DNA of 64,000 bases from Sphingobacteriales bacterium (lineage in GTDB: Bacteria; Bacteroidota; Bacteroidia; Chitinophagales; Chitinophagaceae): assembly GCA_012270485.1 (NCBI GenBank), contig JAAXIF010000018.1, forward strand, positions 1 through 64,000. Direction: 5' to 3'. This document shows positions 55,154-63,310 of this stretch, one piece after another. The notes below the pieces were generated by a model. The model saw only the letters and a program-made list of their open reading frames with translations. It had not been told where the DNA came from and searched no databases. Within the stretch, counting starts at the first letter, position 1, and each line of letters begins with the position of its first letter. Made by a program: the position numbers and the translations under genes.

Positions 55154-55711
55154 ATGAAACTGCTTTCTGTCTTTCTTTTACTGTTATGTATGGAGAAAAC
55201 ATACGCTCAAACCAACATTCTTGTTTTTAAAGAAAAGAACAGGAATGTGAAAAGTTGGGTGCACGATAACTTCATTCATTTTCAATATATAACAACACAA
55301 TGGATGGATGGAAAGATCAAAAAAATCACATCCGACTCCATCTATATCAACACTTTTGCTTTGAGGCAGATCCCGAATCAATTTGGGTTTCCGACGATCG
55401 ATACTTCTTGGTTTGGTTTAATGGGCATTCATGTATCAGAGATTATTGGTATGCCGGGAAATCGATATCGAAGTGGTATTATCGGTAATGGAACATTATT
55501 TCAGATAGGAGGTTCAAGTTATATTTTAGTCAATATACTGAACAGTATCATTAAAAGTGACAACATATTCCGTAGTGCCAATATTACGAGCATTGGTATT
55601 GCAGCAGGTATTATACTCATCGGAAAGTTACAGTCGCTGAAATACCGACCTTATATTCGGATTCGAAAAAAATATTCTATGCAGATCATTTCTACGCAAG
55701 CGGTTAAATAG
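55154..55711 (+). CDS. Hypothetical membrane-associated protein
   Basis: 185 aa with signal peptide (LSVFLLLLCMEKTYAQ) and one likely membrane helix near residues 130-160 (ILNSIIK ... ITSIGIAAGIILIGKLQSL). Unknown family. It precedes mtgA by 12 bp and is likely cotranscribed. Confidence 0.6.
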   Translation: MKLLSVFLLLLCMEKTYAQTNILVFKEKNRNVKSWVHDNFIHFQYITTQWMDGKIKKITSDSIYINTFALRQIPNQFGFPTIDTSWFGLMGIHVSEIIGMPGNRYRSGIIGNGTLFQIGGSSYILVNILNSIIKSDNIFRSANITSIGIAAGIILIGKLQSLKYRPYIRIRKKYSMQIISTQAVK

Positions 55712-55723
55712 TATCTTGTATTG

Positions 55724-56449
55724 ATGGCTGAAAAAAAATCATTTTGGAAAAAATGTCGCAGTATCATTTGGCGAACGACTGTGTTTCTATTTTTAAGTTC
55801 ATTGGCATATATCATCATCTGCAGATGGGTGATGCCGCCCATCACCATTACTCAGATTGCCAATAGTTTTTCATATGGATTAAAGCGTGATTATATCTCA
55901 TGGGATCAATTACCCTATAATATCAAACTTGCTGCTATAGCCAGTGAAGACCAAACTTTTCCCGATCATAGCGGATTTGATTGGGATGCGATTGAAAGAA
56001 GTATGAAGCCCAAGAAAAAAGGGAAGAAAACAAAGATTCCACTGGGTGGTGGCGCCAGTACCATTACACAACAAACAGCTAAGAACGTTTTTTTATGGCA
56101 GGCCGGAGGTGTAGGGCGATATATCAGAAAAATTCCTGAACTCTATTTTACAAAAATGATTGAATGGATCTGGGGAAAGCAGAGAATTCTAGAAGTATAC
56201 CTCAATATTATTGAAACAGGACCGGGAATTTTTGGGGTAGAAGCCGCCTCGCAAAAGTATTTTGGTAAACCTGCTGCAAAATTATCAAGAGCCGAAGCTG
56301 CAATGATCATTGCCAGTTTACCCAATCCTAAAAAATTTACACCAAAACCTATGAGCAGAAGGGTGAGTTGGCGTTACCCGCAAATATTGAAACAGATGCA
56401 GAATATTGAAGATGATGCTGATTTACAACAATTATTAAAAAGCAAATAA
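55724..56449 (+). CDS. mtgA: Monofunctional peptidoglycan transglycosylase
   Basis: 241 aa from the ATG at 55724. A membrane helix (FLFLSSLAYIIICRWV) is followed by the GT51 domain: catalytic Glu in AAIASEDQTFPDHSGFDW, GGGASTITQQTAKNVFL, KMIEWIWGKQRILEVYLNIIETGPGIFG, and AAMIIASLPNPKKFTP. It polymerises glycan strands of peptidoglycan from lipid II. No transpeptidase domain. Confidence 0.93.
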   Translation: MAEKKSFWKKCRSIIWRTTVFLFLSSLAYIIICRWVMPPITITQIANSFSYGLKRDYISWDQLPYNIKLAAIASEDQTFPDHSGFDWDAIERSMKPKKKGKKTKIPLGGGASTITQQTAKNVFLWQAGGVGRYIRKIPELYFTKMIEWIWGKQRILEVYLNIIETGPGIFGVEAASQKYFGKPAAKLSRAEAAMIIASLPNPKKFTPKPMSRRVSWRYPQILKQMQNIEDDADLQQLLKSK

Positions 56450-56452
56450 AAC

Positions 56453-57040
56453 CTACTTGCGTATAGCATCCACAGCAGCAATAGCCTGCAGCAATCGCTG
56501 ATCATAATCGCCACTGATCTCAACCCAGGGAGTAGATTGATTCATCATAATGTCTCTATAAATATGATATAGTTCTTGTCTAGGTTTCTCCTCCGGATAT
56601 TCGCGTAATTCATCCTGTACCCAAGGAAGATCCGGTTTGCATAAAAGATATAGATCGTATTGTCGGTTCACAATTTGATCTAAAATATACTGATGACATT
56701 TCTGAAACACATACTCGCACCACACTTTCATCACATACATATCCGTATCAATAAAGAGAAGAGGTTGCCGTGCGGATGTTTGCATGGTTCTACTATTCAC
56801 CCAAACACCATTGACCATTGACCATGGACCCTGGACCATAGAACTAAACTCATCTTCCAAAGCCAGTTGTCCCTTCGCAATGGTGAGTAGATCTTCAAAC
56901 TTATAATCAGTTCCGTTCGTCAACAGATATTCCCGAGCAAATTCAGGGCACCAAGCTGTTGCATAATGCTGCGCCAGCAACTCACACAATGTGCTCTTGC
57001 CGGTAGACTCGGGACCAAGTATGACGATCTTTTGAATCAT
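56453..57040 (-). CDS. nadR: NadR-type ATP-binding protein (ribosylnicotinamide kinase domain)
   Basis: 195 aa. Walker A is GPESTGKSTL, followed by EFAREYL, LLFIDTDMYVMKVW and a C-terminal YDLYLLCKPDLPW segment, as in the kinase domain of NadR that phosphorylates nicotinamide riboside. There is no adenylyltransferase domain. About 21 residues (SMVQGPWSMVNGVWV and neighbours) between the EDE segment and IDTDM are encoded by heptad repeats and are an in-frame insertion compared with family expectation. PnuC lies two genes upstream. Confidence 0.8.
   Translation of the reverse strand: MIQKIVILGPESTGKSTLCELLAQHYATAWCPEFAREYLLTNGTDYKFEDLLTIAKGQLALEDEFSSMVQGPWSMVNGVWVNSRTMQTSARQPLLFIDTDMYVMKVWCEYVFQKCHQYILDQIVNRQYDLYLLCKPDLPWVQDELREYPEEKPRQELYHIYRDIMMNQSTPWVEISGDYDQRLLQAIAAVDAIRK
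56786..56848. repeat. Heptad-periodic tract inside the nadR coding sequence
   Basis: Nine 7-mers (63 bp). ACCATTG occurs twice exact, followed by ACCATGG, ACCCTGG and ACCATAG. Same word family as 47407, 47503 and 63311. 63 bp is 21 codons, so the reading frame is kept. Confidence 0.7.
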
Positions 57041-57081
57041 GAATACTGAATAATAAATTTTGAATGATAATGATTAATTGA
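57033..57081. repeat. Heptad-periodic tract, TGAATAN family
   Basis: Seven 7-mers in phase (TGAATAC, TGAATAA and variants), covering the nadR start codon and the stop region of the four-helix-bundle gene. Confidence 0.65.
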
Positions 57082-57438
57082 TTCTGTTCTTTTGTGTCGT
57101 AGAAATGCTTTTTGAGAAAATAGAAATTAACTCTATCGTTTCTGTTATAATCAATTTTATTTCATCATCATCAGACCAACCCATTTGCCGGATAATTAGT
57201 AGGTTGTTTTTAGTTTCTCTTAATTCTTTTAATGCGATCTTAAGTTTATGAATAAAATCATTTCTTGACTCTGCTGATTGCGCTTCCCCATAATGAAATG
57301 CTGGTGCAGTAGCGCTTCGGATTAATTGTCCAGATAAATGTTTTCCTGCGTATGACGTAGGCATTTTTTCTGCAAACCGAAAGCAGATACAGAAAATCTT
57401 ATAAGACGTTGTTTAAGATCAAATTTTCTTTCCATCAT
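57074..57438 (-). pseudogene. Four-helix-bundle protein (23S rRNA insertion-protein family), frameshifted
   Basis: The reading frame from ATG 57438 gives MERKFDLKQRLIRFSVSAFG, then breaks at a run of six A (57364-57370 region); the frame continues as MPTSYAGKHLSGQLIRS and ends at 57074. Joined by one added base the product would be about 120 aa, normal for the family, with the signature GEAQSAESRNDFIHKLKIALKELRE. Either a real single-base deletion or a homopolymer sequencing error. The family is widespread and of unknown function. Confidence 0.8.
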
Positions 57439-57519
57439 ATATAACTTTGATAGAAACAAAATAAGCAACAATGCCTATCCTCGTATAGCGTATAAATACG
57501 CTTTTTTACTGCATATCCC

Positions 57520-57547
57520 TTCTACATTCATTATTCAATATTTCTAA
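57520..57547. repeat. Heptad-periodic tract, TTCANTA family
   Basis: Four 7-mers in phase (TTCTACA, TTCATTA, TTCAATA, TTTCTAA) immediately next to the pnuC stop codon. Confidence 0.55.
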
Positions 57548-57548
57548 T

Positions 57549-58169
57549 TTACCGCGCTTTTTTCTTCCATTCTATTAATCCGGAAATGGCAAGGATCAAC
57601 AAAATCAGAAACTGCACGCTGGTAAATACATAACCTTTCACAAAATACAACGGAATAGAAGCAATATTTGTTGCGATCCACCAGATCCAGCTTTCTGTTT
57701 TTTTTCTAGCCATTAACCACATCCCTGTATATGCCGAAGCACTGGCAAATGCATCCGCCCAAGGAATGGCTTCCGGTGCAAAACCAGACTGTAACCAGCT
57801 CAAGAGTGCAAACAGTAACAAATAGAAGAAAGCAAAAAACAACAACTGTTGTATCCACTCTTTCCGATTACTATTCGTGATGCGTAAGACGAATTCTTTT
57901 TTTATAGCATCTTTTCTGGTCCAAAGAAACCATCCATAAATACTCATGACAGAATAATAGACATTTACACTTGCTTCTCCGAATAGTTGTCCTTTAATAC
58001 TTAGATAGATATAAATCAGTGTATTGATCAATCCAATGGGATATACCAGTATATGTTCTTTTCTACTAAACCATACACTGCCAATACCCGCCAATACAGC
58101 TACAAACTCAAGAAGTGATGTTTGTCTAATGCCTTGTATAAACTGATCAATGAATACTTGAATGCTCAT
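57549..58169 (-). CDS. pnuC: Nicotinamide riboside transporter PnuC
   Basis: 206 aa. Six to seven membrane helices with the PnuC motifs AVLAGIGSVWFSRKEHILVYPIGLINT, SIYGWFLW and WWIATNIASIPLYF. It imports nicotinamide riboside by facilitated diffusion, trapped by phosphorylation by the NadR-type kinase encoded 500 bp downstream on the same strand. ATG at 58169 is chosen over 58181. Confidence 0.9.
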   Translation of the reverse strand: MSIQVFIDQFIQGIRQTSLLEFVAVLAGIGSVWFSRKEHILVYPIGLINTLIYIYLSIKGQLFGEASVNVYYSVMSIYGWFLWTRKDAIKKEFVLRITNSNRKEWIQQLLFFAFFYLLLFALLSWLQSGFAPEAIPWADAFASASAYTGMWLMARKKTESWIWWIATNIASIPLYFVKGYVFTSVQFLILLILAISGLIEWKKKAR

Positions 58170-58213
58170 AAAGAAGAGCAAAATACAGATTCAGACTTGA
58201 ATACAATCAATTG

Positions 58214-58885
58214 TTAATTCTCCGGAACGATGAATTGCAATAAAAGTTCCTGATCACGGTATAATTGAAGGTTATTGCCTGATAATTGATAGCGGTTCAC
58301 TGCTGTAAGATGTTTCAGGTACAGCGACTCCATTTCCATATCTGTACAAGCCATTTGTGTAGAGCCTACCCCGGAAATAAAAATACGCTGTTGGTCAAAA
58401 CTTACTTTACCGAAATAACGGTTACATCCTGCTTTACCGGAGATTCTTCCATTTCTTTTATCAAAAGAAATACTGGGAACAACGTTGTTGCCTACGATTT
58501 CCATTTTCCCACTTTTACTGATACGCACCAATGAAAGAGGGCGCTGATCAGGTATCGGCGTATTTTTTAATGCATAATTTTTAGACCGCTCTTTACTAAT
58601 AATATTTATCAAGTAGTAATTATAAATACTGCCATCTGACGGCGGACGTTCTCTTTTTACACGCATCACTTCCAGCTTATAATGATAGCCTTCTTCGTAA
58701 GAAAATCCTTCAATACCGGAATAAAACAAAGCATAGGGCTCATCCGGTTTTTCTTTTATCTGTAAGCATAGTCCCCTTCCTACTCCATAACAATCACCCT
58801 TTATATCAGCCACATAGAAAATCATTCGCTGACTAAATGCAAAAGAAGCGCATACAAGTAATAATAAAGTGAAGCAGATTTTCAT
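58214..58885 (-). CDS. META-domain (HslJ-like) protein with DUF4377
   Basis: 223 aa from the ATG at 58885. Signal peptide (FTLLLLVCASFAFSQ). Residues about 20-95 match DUF4377 (CLQIKEKPDEPYALFYSGIEGFSYEEGYHYKLEVMRV). Residues about 120-220 match META (KNGRISGKAGCNRYFGKVSF; STQMACTDMEMESLYLKHL). It is a periplasmic stress-related protein family; the precise role is unknown. Confidence 0.82.
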   Translation of the reverse strand: MKICFTLLLLVCASFAFSQRMIFYVADIKGDCYGVGRGLCLQIKEKPDEPYALFYSGIEGFSYEEGYHYKLEVMRVKRERPPSDGSIYNYYLINIISKERSKNYALKNTPIPDQRPLSLVRISKSGKMEIVGNNVVPSISFDKRNGRISGKAGCNRYFGKVSFDQQRIFISGVGSTQMACTDMEMESLYLKHLTAVNRYQLSGNNLQLYRDQELLLQFIVPEN

Positions 58886-58956
58886 AATAGTATAACAGTA
58901 GCAAAGGTCATACCATAACAAATATGATTCGCATCTTTTAACAGATGGCTGTTCTT

Positions 58957-59490
58957 TTAATTCAATGAAATCAGTCCGTGCTCTATACTTTTCCCGTGAT
59001 GAGAAGCATGATAGGCTGTAAAATAAAGCATTTCACGAAGTGTTAATTTTCCTAACAGCGGATGCGGTAATACATATCTGTCTAGCGACAACTCACTTTG
59101 TTTCAATGTTTTTCGTACGAGTTTTTGTACCAGCCGCTGCAGCTTTTTCAGTAAGACTTCTTTATCTGCCGGGTTTATTTGCATAGGAGGAACAAATGCG
59201 TCGGAAGCTCTACCACCGGCTTGTAGTTTAATGTGATAACGATCTACGAGTGCATCATAGCTACGGGAAGGTCTGTTTGCAATTCCAAATCTCCAGCTGA
59301 GTACGAATTTAGGTAAGCCCATCGCCATATTTACAGGTGCCACACTTTTGATCAAATGATCTAGCTGTTGTAAAGCATTCCACTTGTCCTTGGGAGCGTA
59401 TAACAATTCGCGATCACTCAGATTTCGTATTTGGTCAATAACGTGCAGATAATTTTGTTGCAGCAACTGTGCAAGCGCTTCTTTTTCCAT
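58957..59490 (-). CDS. DinB-superfamily protein
   Basis: 177 aa from the ATG at 59490. Four-helix DinB fold with metal-binding His residues in WNALQQLDHLIKS and the C-terminal YFTAYHASHHGKSIEHG. DinB-like proteins include thiol-dependent transferases; the substrate here is unknown. It is flanked by the DUF4377 gene and nifU. Confidence 0.8.
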   Translation of the reverse strand: MEKEALAQLLQQNYLHVIDQIRNLSDRELLYAPKDKWNALQQLDHLIKSVAPVNMAMGLPKFVLSWRFGIANRPSRSYDALVDRYHIKLQAGGRASDAFVPPMQINPADKEVLLKKLQRLVQKLVRKTLKQSELSLDRYVLPHPLLGKLTLREMLYFTAYHASHHGKSIEHGLISLN

Positions 59491-59588
59491 GTTAGACGAT
59501 TGCAGGATTGGATCTGATAACAAATATAGTTTCCATCTACTATATCACAATGATAACAGCTAAGTCAGGCAATTACCCGCAAAAAAAA

Positions 59589-59615
59589 GCGTTGTACCCA
59601 TCTAGATACAACGCT
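59589..59615 (-). terminator. nifU terminator
   Basis: 9-bp stem AGCGTTGTA / TACAACGCT with a 9-nt loop and a run of T on the minus strand, 21 bp past the nifU stop. Confidence 0.88.
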
Positions 59616-59636
59616 CCAAAAAATCCAACACTTCAT

Positions 59637-60236
59637 TTATTCGGCCTCGGCCACTACTTCTTTCACTTCCGGGATCATTCGCTTCATCATTCCTTCAATA
59701 CCTGCTTTCAGGGTAATCATGGATGAAGGACACCCACTACAACTTCCCTGTAACATCAGGTTCACAACACCATCATTATAACTCTTGAACTGAATAGCAC
59801 CGCCATCCATTTCAACAGCAGGCTTTACATAATTCTCCAATAATTCTTTTACGCGTTTTACAATATCATCATCGTCTGCACTCACTGTATTACTTGCTTC
59901 CTGCTTCACTTTGGCAACTTCTTCTTCATTGACTACAACGCCGCCATTTTCCAGATACTCTTTCAAGAATTCTTTGATGGTAGGGATCACATCCTGCCAA
60001 TCTTCTGTGTCAGAGGTCTTAGTAAGGGTCACAAAATTGCTGGCAATAAATACACTTTTGATAAATGGAAAGCTGAACAATTCTTTTGCCAATGGAGACG
60101 GACCCGCCAAAGCTTCTTCAGCGAAATCGATACTCTTACCGGGATACAATAGCTTGTTTGCCACAAACTTCATAGTTTCCGGATTGGGGGTCATCTCAGT
60201 ATAAATGCTGATTACGGGATTGCCTGTTTTAATCAT
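59637..60236 (-). CDS. Nfu/NifU-type Fe-S scaffold protein
   Basis: 199 aa. N-terminal Nfu domain (about 1-95: YTEMTPNPETMKFVANKLL), then NifU-like domain with the Cys-x-x-Cys cluster in LMLQGSCSGCPSSMITLKAGIE. It assembles and delivers Fe-S clusters. The symbol is uncertain between nfu and nifU. Long Glu/Asp-rich linker near residue 110. Confidence 0.92.
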   Translation of the reverse strand: MIKTGNPVISIYTEMTPNPETMKFVANKLLYPGKSIDFAEEALAGPSPLAKELFSFPFIKSVFIASNFVTLTKTSDTEDWQDVIPTIKEFLKEYLENGGVVVNEEEVAKVKQEASNTVSADDDDIVKRVKELLENYVKPAVEMDGGAIQFKSYNDGVVNLMLQGSCSGCPSSMITLKAGIEGMMKRMIPEVKEVVAEAE

Positions 60237-60276
60237 ACCTGTTCATTTAAGCGGTGATAAATTATTTATCACTCCA

Positions 60277-60284
60277 CAAAAATA
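60277..60284 (-). promoter_or_regulatory. -7 box (TATTTTTG) of the nifU-like gene
   Basis: Exact TAnnTTTG match on the minus strand, 41 bp before the start at 60236; a TTG about 15 bp upstream is too close for a good -33 element. Confidence 0.4.
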
Positions 60285-60349
60285 ATCAAAATACGAGGGC
60301 AATCAGGCGCTTGTAGAGGGTTTTTCGGATATCGAAAACCTGCAAACCC

Positions 60350-60575
60350 TTACCAAAGCTCAAAACGAGCCGAACCCTCCAATACCGATACCTGTACCGG
60401 CTTGGTCTCTTTTTGCTGCGTGAAATAAGGACGCTCTTTTACACAAGATGGTCTCGAAAAAAGCTTTACTCCATCATTTTTAGCTGGATGTGAAAGAAGT
60501 GTTGAATGGGTGGGGGCAGCCAATACAACACTTGCTGCACAAGTAGAGTACTAAGTTTTGTAATGCTGCTTTCAT
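60350..60575 (-). pseudogene. Possible small secreted protein gene with a frameshift
   Basis: ATG at 60575 gives MKAALQNLVL in one frame. After about ten codons another frame continues as STCAASVVLAAPTHS ... ending in SARFELW with TAA at 60352-60350. Joining needs one base removed near 60547-60553 and would give about 74 aa. The coherent second-frame sequence is suggestive, but I do not recognise the family. The remainder of the 522-bp space 60237-60758 holds the terminator at 60690 and no other supported gene. Confidence 0.35.
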
Positions 60576-60689
60576 GTTTTTATCAATTACCCGACAAAAG
60601 TATCCCCGTTTCTGCCGCTTTACAACCGCACAAACATGTGAAATGCACGAATTTGCGGGTTTTTATGTCGGATTTTTATCACATAAAAA

Positions 60690-60713
60690 AGCCCCGATCT
60701 ATTGACCGAGGCT
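60690..60713 (-). terminator. Terminator of the lipoprotein gene
   Basis: 7-bp stem AGCCCCG / CGAGGCT (one mismatch) followed by a T-run on the minus strand, 46 bp past the stop at 60759. Confidence 0.75.
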
Positions 60714-60758
60714 GGATTCACACAGGGTTATTCTCTATAACTAACTGATTTTCAAATA

Positions 60759-61583
60759 TTAATATTGAAATGTAGTGTTGGTTACATCATCTGCCATGCC
60801 CGTTTCCTTGATCACCGTTTTCCGGGTCAATGGATTTCCCTGGTCATCATAGGTGTAAGTATGGGTTACACTAGCATACTGTTGACCGGCTTTATCATAA
60901 TGCTTTTCGGTTAATGGATTATTGGGCATCATTAACAGCAAAGGGATATAGGGGTTATTTTCAAACAGTAAGCTGGTATTGTGCTTATTATCATAGGTTT
61001 CGATCTCGTATACATCTGATTTCTCTAATACGCCACTGGTATGATCCTGATACCAAGTGGTCATAGATTTGATATCCCCATTGGCGTAATAAGCCAGGTC
61101 AAAACGCATATTGGGCGTATTACTGATGGTCCCCATCATGCTTCCATAGGCATCTGTTCTTACCAAACGTCCATCCTGATAAGTATATGCATAATAGGCA
61201 ATCACTACATTATTAGGTGTTACAATCTCAACCTTCGTAACATTTGAACCCGTATATGTGTACTTATATTTGGTTCCATCTGTTACTTTCATTTCAACCA
61301 ACTTATCGCCATTATAGGTTAATGTATAAATGTTGGTATCATCGCCACCGCTATTCTTCTGAAGGTCTGTAATTTTTATCGGCTTGCCTTCGGCATTGTA
61401 TTGAATAGACATATAACTACCATCATCATAACTAATCTTACTCAGTTTTTTGGTATTGCTTGGTGTACCTGGATTATTATCCGGAAGATCTGCTTCAAAT
61501 TCTTTTGTACATCCCGCTATCAATACAATCGTTGTAATCAATGCCAATAAACGGCCCATCCATCTGTGTATGCCCTTTTTCAT
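60759..61583 (-). CDS. Lipoprotein with YD/RHS-like repeats
   Basis: 274 aa. Lipobox (LITTIVLIAGCTKEF) and a mature part of repetitive beta units such as YTLTYNGDKLVEMKV, YAYTYQDGRLVRT and HTYTYDDQGNPLTRK, which resemble YD/RHS-type repeats. Likely outer-membrane anchored. It starts 8 bp after the cytochrome gene stop, so the two may form one operon. Confidence 0.8.
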   Translation of the reverse strand: MKKGIHRWMGRLLALITTIVLIAGCTKEFEADLPDNNPGTPSNTKKLSKISYDDGSYMSIQYNAEGKPIKITDLQKNSGGDDTNIYTLTYNGDKLVEMKVTDGTKYKYTYTGSNVTKVEIVTPNNVVIAYYAYTYQDGRLVRTDAYGSMMGTISNTPNMRFDLAYYANGDIKSMTTWYQDHTSGVLEKSDVYEIETYDNKHNTSLLFENNPYIPLLLMMPNNPLTEKHYDKAGQQYASVTHTYTYDDQGNPLTRKTVIKETGMADDVTNTTFQY

Positions 61584-61591
61584 CTGCTTAA

Positions 61592-62227
61592 TTATTGTTT
61601 AGTAATCTTGATTTCATTCGGTGGAATAGCTGCAGGAACTCGGTTACTAATTGCAGGTAATGACATCAGATACTGATACACAGAGCTCAGATCTTCATCC
61701 GTCATCTTAGCGATCATATACCATGGTATGGGCGGCATTACTGGTCTTCCTCCTTCTTGTCCAAGATGCTTACCCGTGCGAATGGTTTTTACAAACACTT
61801 CTTCAGTCCAGTTACCAATTCCCGTTGCCTCATCCGGAGTAAGGTTCGCTCCAAAAGTCATTCGCCAAGGACCGGCAAATGCTGTAACATCATGAGACAT
61901 CTTCACCCAGCTCTGGTCTTTTGCCAAAGCCTCACTCAATGTTGGTATTCCTTTTTCTGATGGATAACCAGACATCAATCTTGTTGTATCTGGAATCGGA
62001 CCCATTGGTGTCATGATCTTAGGTGAATGACAATCGTTGCATCCTGATACAGTAACCAGGTATTTGCCACGTGCAATCAATTCATCTTTTTCTTTTTTAC
62101 GAATAGTTGAGATATCATCTTTTTTAGTCTCTTTATCATTACTGCCAGCATCGCTACAGGCTGCAATGATTGCCATTACCAATAGTACTACTACGGTTAT
62201 CTGCAAGGTTTTACTTTTCATGTTCAT
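61592..62227 (-). CDS. Monohaem cytochrome c lipoprotein
   Basis: 211 aa if started at the ATG 62227 (62221 is equally possible). Lipoprotein signal with Cys (LVMAIIAACSDAG). The haem motif is CNDCH in VSGCNDCHSPKIM; Met residues in PVMPPIPWYMIAKM could be axial ligands. It probably carries electrons at the periplasmic face. The open frame continues upstream to 62329 but lacks signal character. Confidence 0.85.
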   Translation of the reverse strand: MNMKSKTLQITVVVLLVMAIIAACSDAGSNDKETKKDDISTIRKKEKDELIARGKYLVTVSGCNDCHSPKIMTPMGPIPDTTRLMSGYPSEKGIPTLSEALAKDQSWVKMSHDVTAFAGPWRMTFGANLTPDEATGIGNWTEEVFVKTIRTGKHLGQEGGRPVMPPIPWYMIAKMTDEDLSSVYQYLMSLPAISNRVPAAIPPNEIKITKQ

Positions 62228-62363
62228 GTTTGTCGGTATTAAGTGTTTCGTTTGTGATCTGCAGAAAACAAGCCGCTTTATTGCGATCACGGGGCAAACA
62301 TAAAACGGCAAATTCCCGCAGCCAATCACACAAAAATGTGGTTGGGATGGAGGGAGGGAGAGC

Positions 62364-62391
62364 GTTGCAAGCGGTAAGCTGCAAGCTACAA
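62364..62391. repeat. Heptad-periodic tract, GCTGCAA family
   Basis: Four 7-mers in phase (GTTGCAA, GCTGCAA, GCTACAA and one variant) in the 379-bp space between the cytochrome and response regulator genes. Confidence 0.55.
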
Positions 62392-62427
62392 GTGGGGTAT
62401 AGGATCATTAACCTACTTATAAAACAA

Positions 62428-62456
62428 AAATACCCGGCAACAAAAGCCGGGTATTT
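62428..62456. terminator. Hairpin terminator in the gap before the cytochrome gene
   Basis: 11-bp stem AAATACCCGGC / GCCGGGTATTT with a 7-nt loop and A/T tails on both sides; most likely ends the response regulator transcript, 150 bp past its stop. Confidence 0.8.
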
Positions 62457-62522
62457 ATAATGATGTTCTTCTTTTTTGAAATAGGTCTTACTATAGTAAG
62501 GTCGATTTCTCCTGCATTTCCT

Positions 62523-62605
62523 CGCCGAATTAAAGCCCGACGCTATTTAATTGGAGCTTGTTGCTTATCACTTTCTTGTGTCTTGTTACTTTGTTCTTGT
62601 TCCTT
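62523..62605. repeat. Third, decayed copy of the palindrome-heptad element
   Basis: CGCCGAATTAAAGCCCGACG (degenerate arms) is followed by CTATTTAA as in the 14624 unit, then a heptad tract of the CTTGTTN family (62557-62605) that ends 1 bp before the response regulator stop. The heptad phase shifts once, near 62578. Confidence 0.6.
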
Positions 62606-62606
62606 C

Positions 62607-63238
62607 CTACACAATTTTATTTCGAAACGCCTTCGCAACAGCCTCACTCTTACTATTTACATGCAGCTTCTCATAAATTTTTTTGATGTGTGAACGAACC
62701 GTATCAATGGCGATAAACATTTCAGAAGCAATCATCTTATAACTATAGCCATTTACTAATAGTAGTAACACCTGTTTTTCTCTTTCAGACAAATCATAGT
62801 CTTCACCTTTTTCATTATTCAGAGAAGAGAACATTCTCAATACCTGTGTAGCAATAGAAGATGTCATGGGTGCGCCACCGGTTTGTGCTTCTTGAATATA
62901 TTCCAATAAGCGCGCAGGTGGTGTTTTCTTCAGTACATATCCATTTGCACCATTGCTGATAGCATCAAATACATTTTTGTTATCATCGAAAACCGTCAAC
63001 ATCAGAATTTTTACATCGGTATCAATTTCACGGATTCTTTTTAATCCTTCAATACCATTGGTTCCCGGCATATCAATATCCATCAATATTACATCGGGTT
63101 TGAATGCTCGTACCTCATCTTCTACATTGTTGCAATTCTTAAAGGCAGATAACACTTCAAATCCATCTGATCCATTGATCAACATGTTAGACCTTCACGT
63201 AGCTGGGGGTTGTCTTCGTAAATCAATAATTTGGTCAT
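62607..63238 (-). pseudogene. NarL/LuxR-type response regulator, frameshifted near the start
   Basis: ATG 63238 opens MTKLLIYEDNPQLREGL, the usual receiver start with the acidic EDN. One base appears missing at 63184-63188 and the frame continues at 63185 as MLINGSDGFEVLS to the LuxR helix-turn-helix (LSEREKQVLLLLVNGYSYKMIA). The phospho-acceptor Asp is in VILMDIDMPGTNG. Repaired, it would be about 210 aa. If translation began at 63185 the protein would lack the first strand and acidic pair. Sequencing error or real inactivation. Confidence 0.82.
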
Positions 63239-63310
63239 AATTTTCTTTTACTACATCAAAACTACCAGCTATTACTTTGTTAGCCAACCGCATAATAATG
63301 TTAGGGTAGT

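Noticed and set aside
60506..60748. 80-codon plus-strand frame
   Set aside because: It lies across the lipoprotein terminator, and the opposite strand explains the sequence better.
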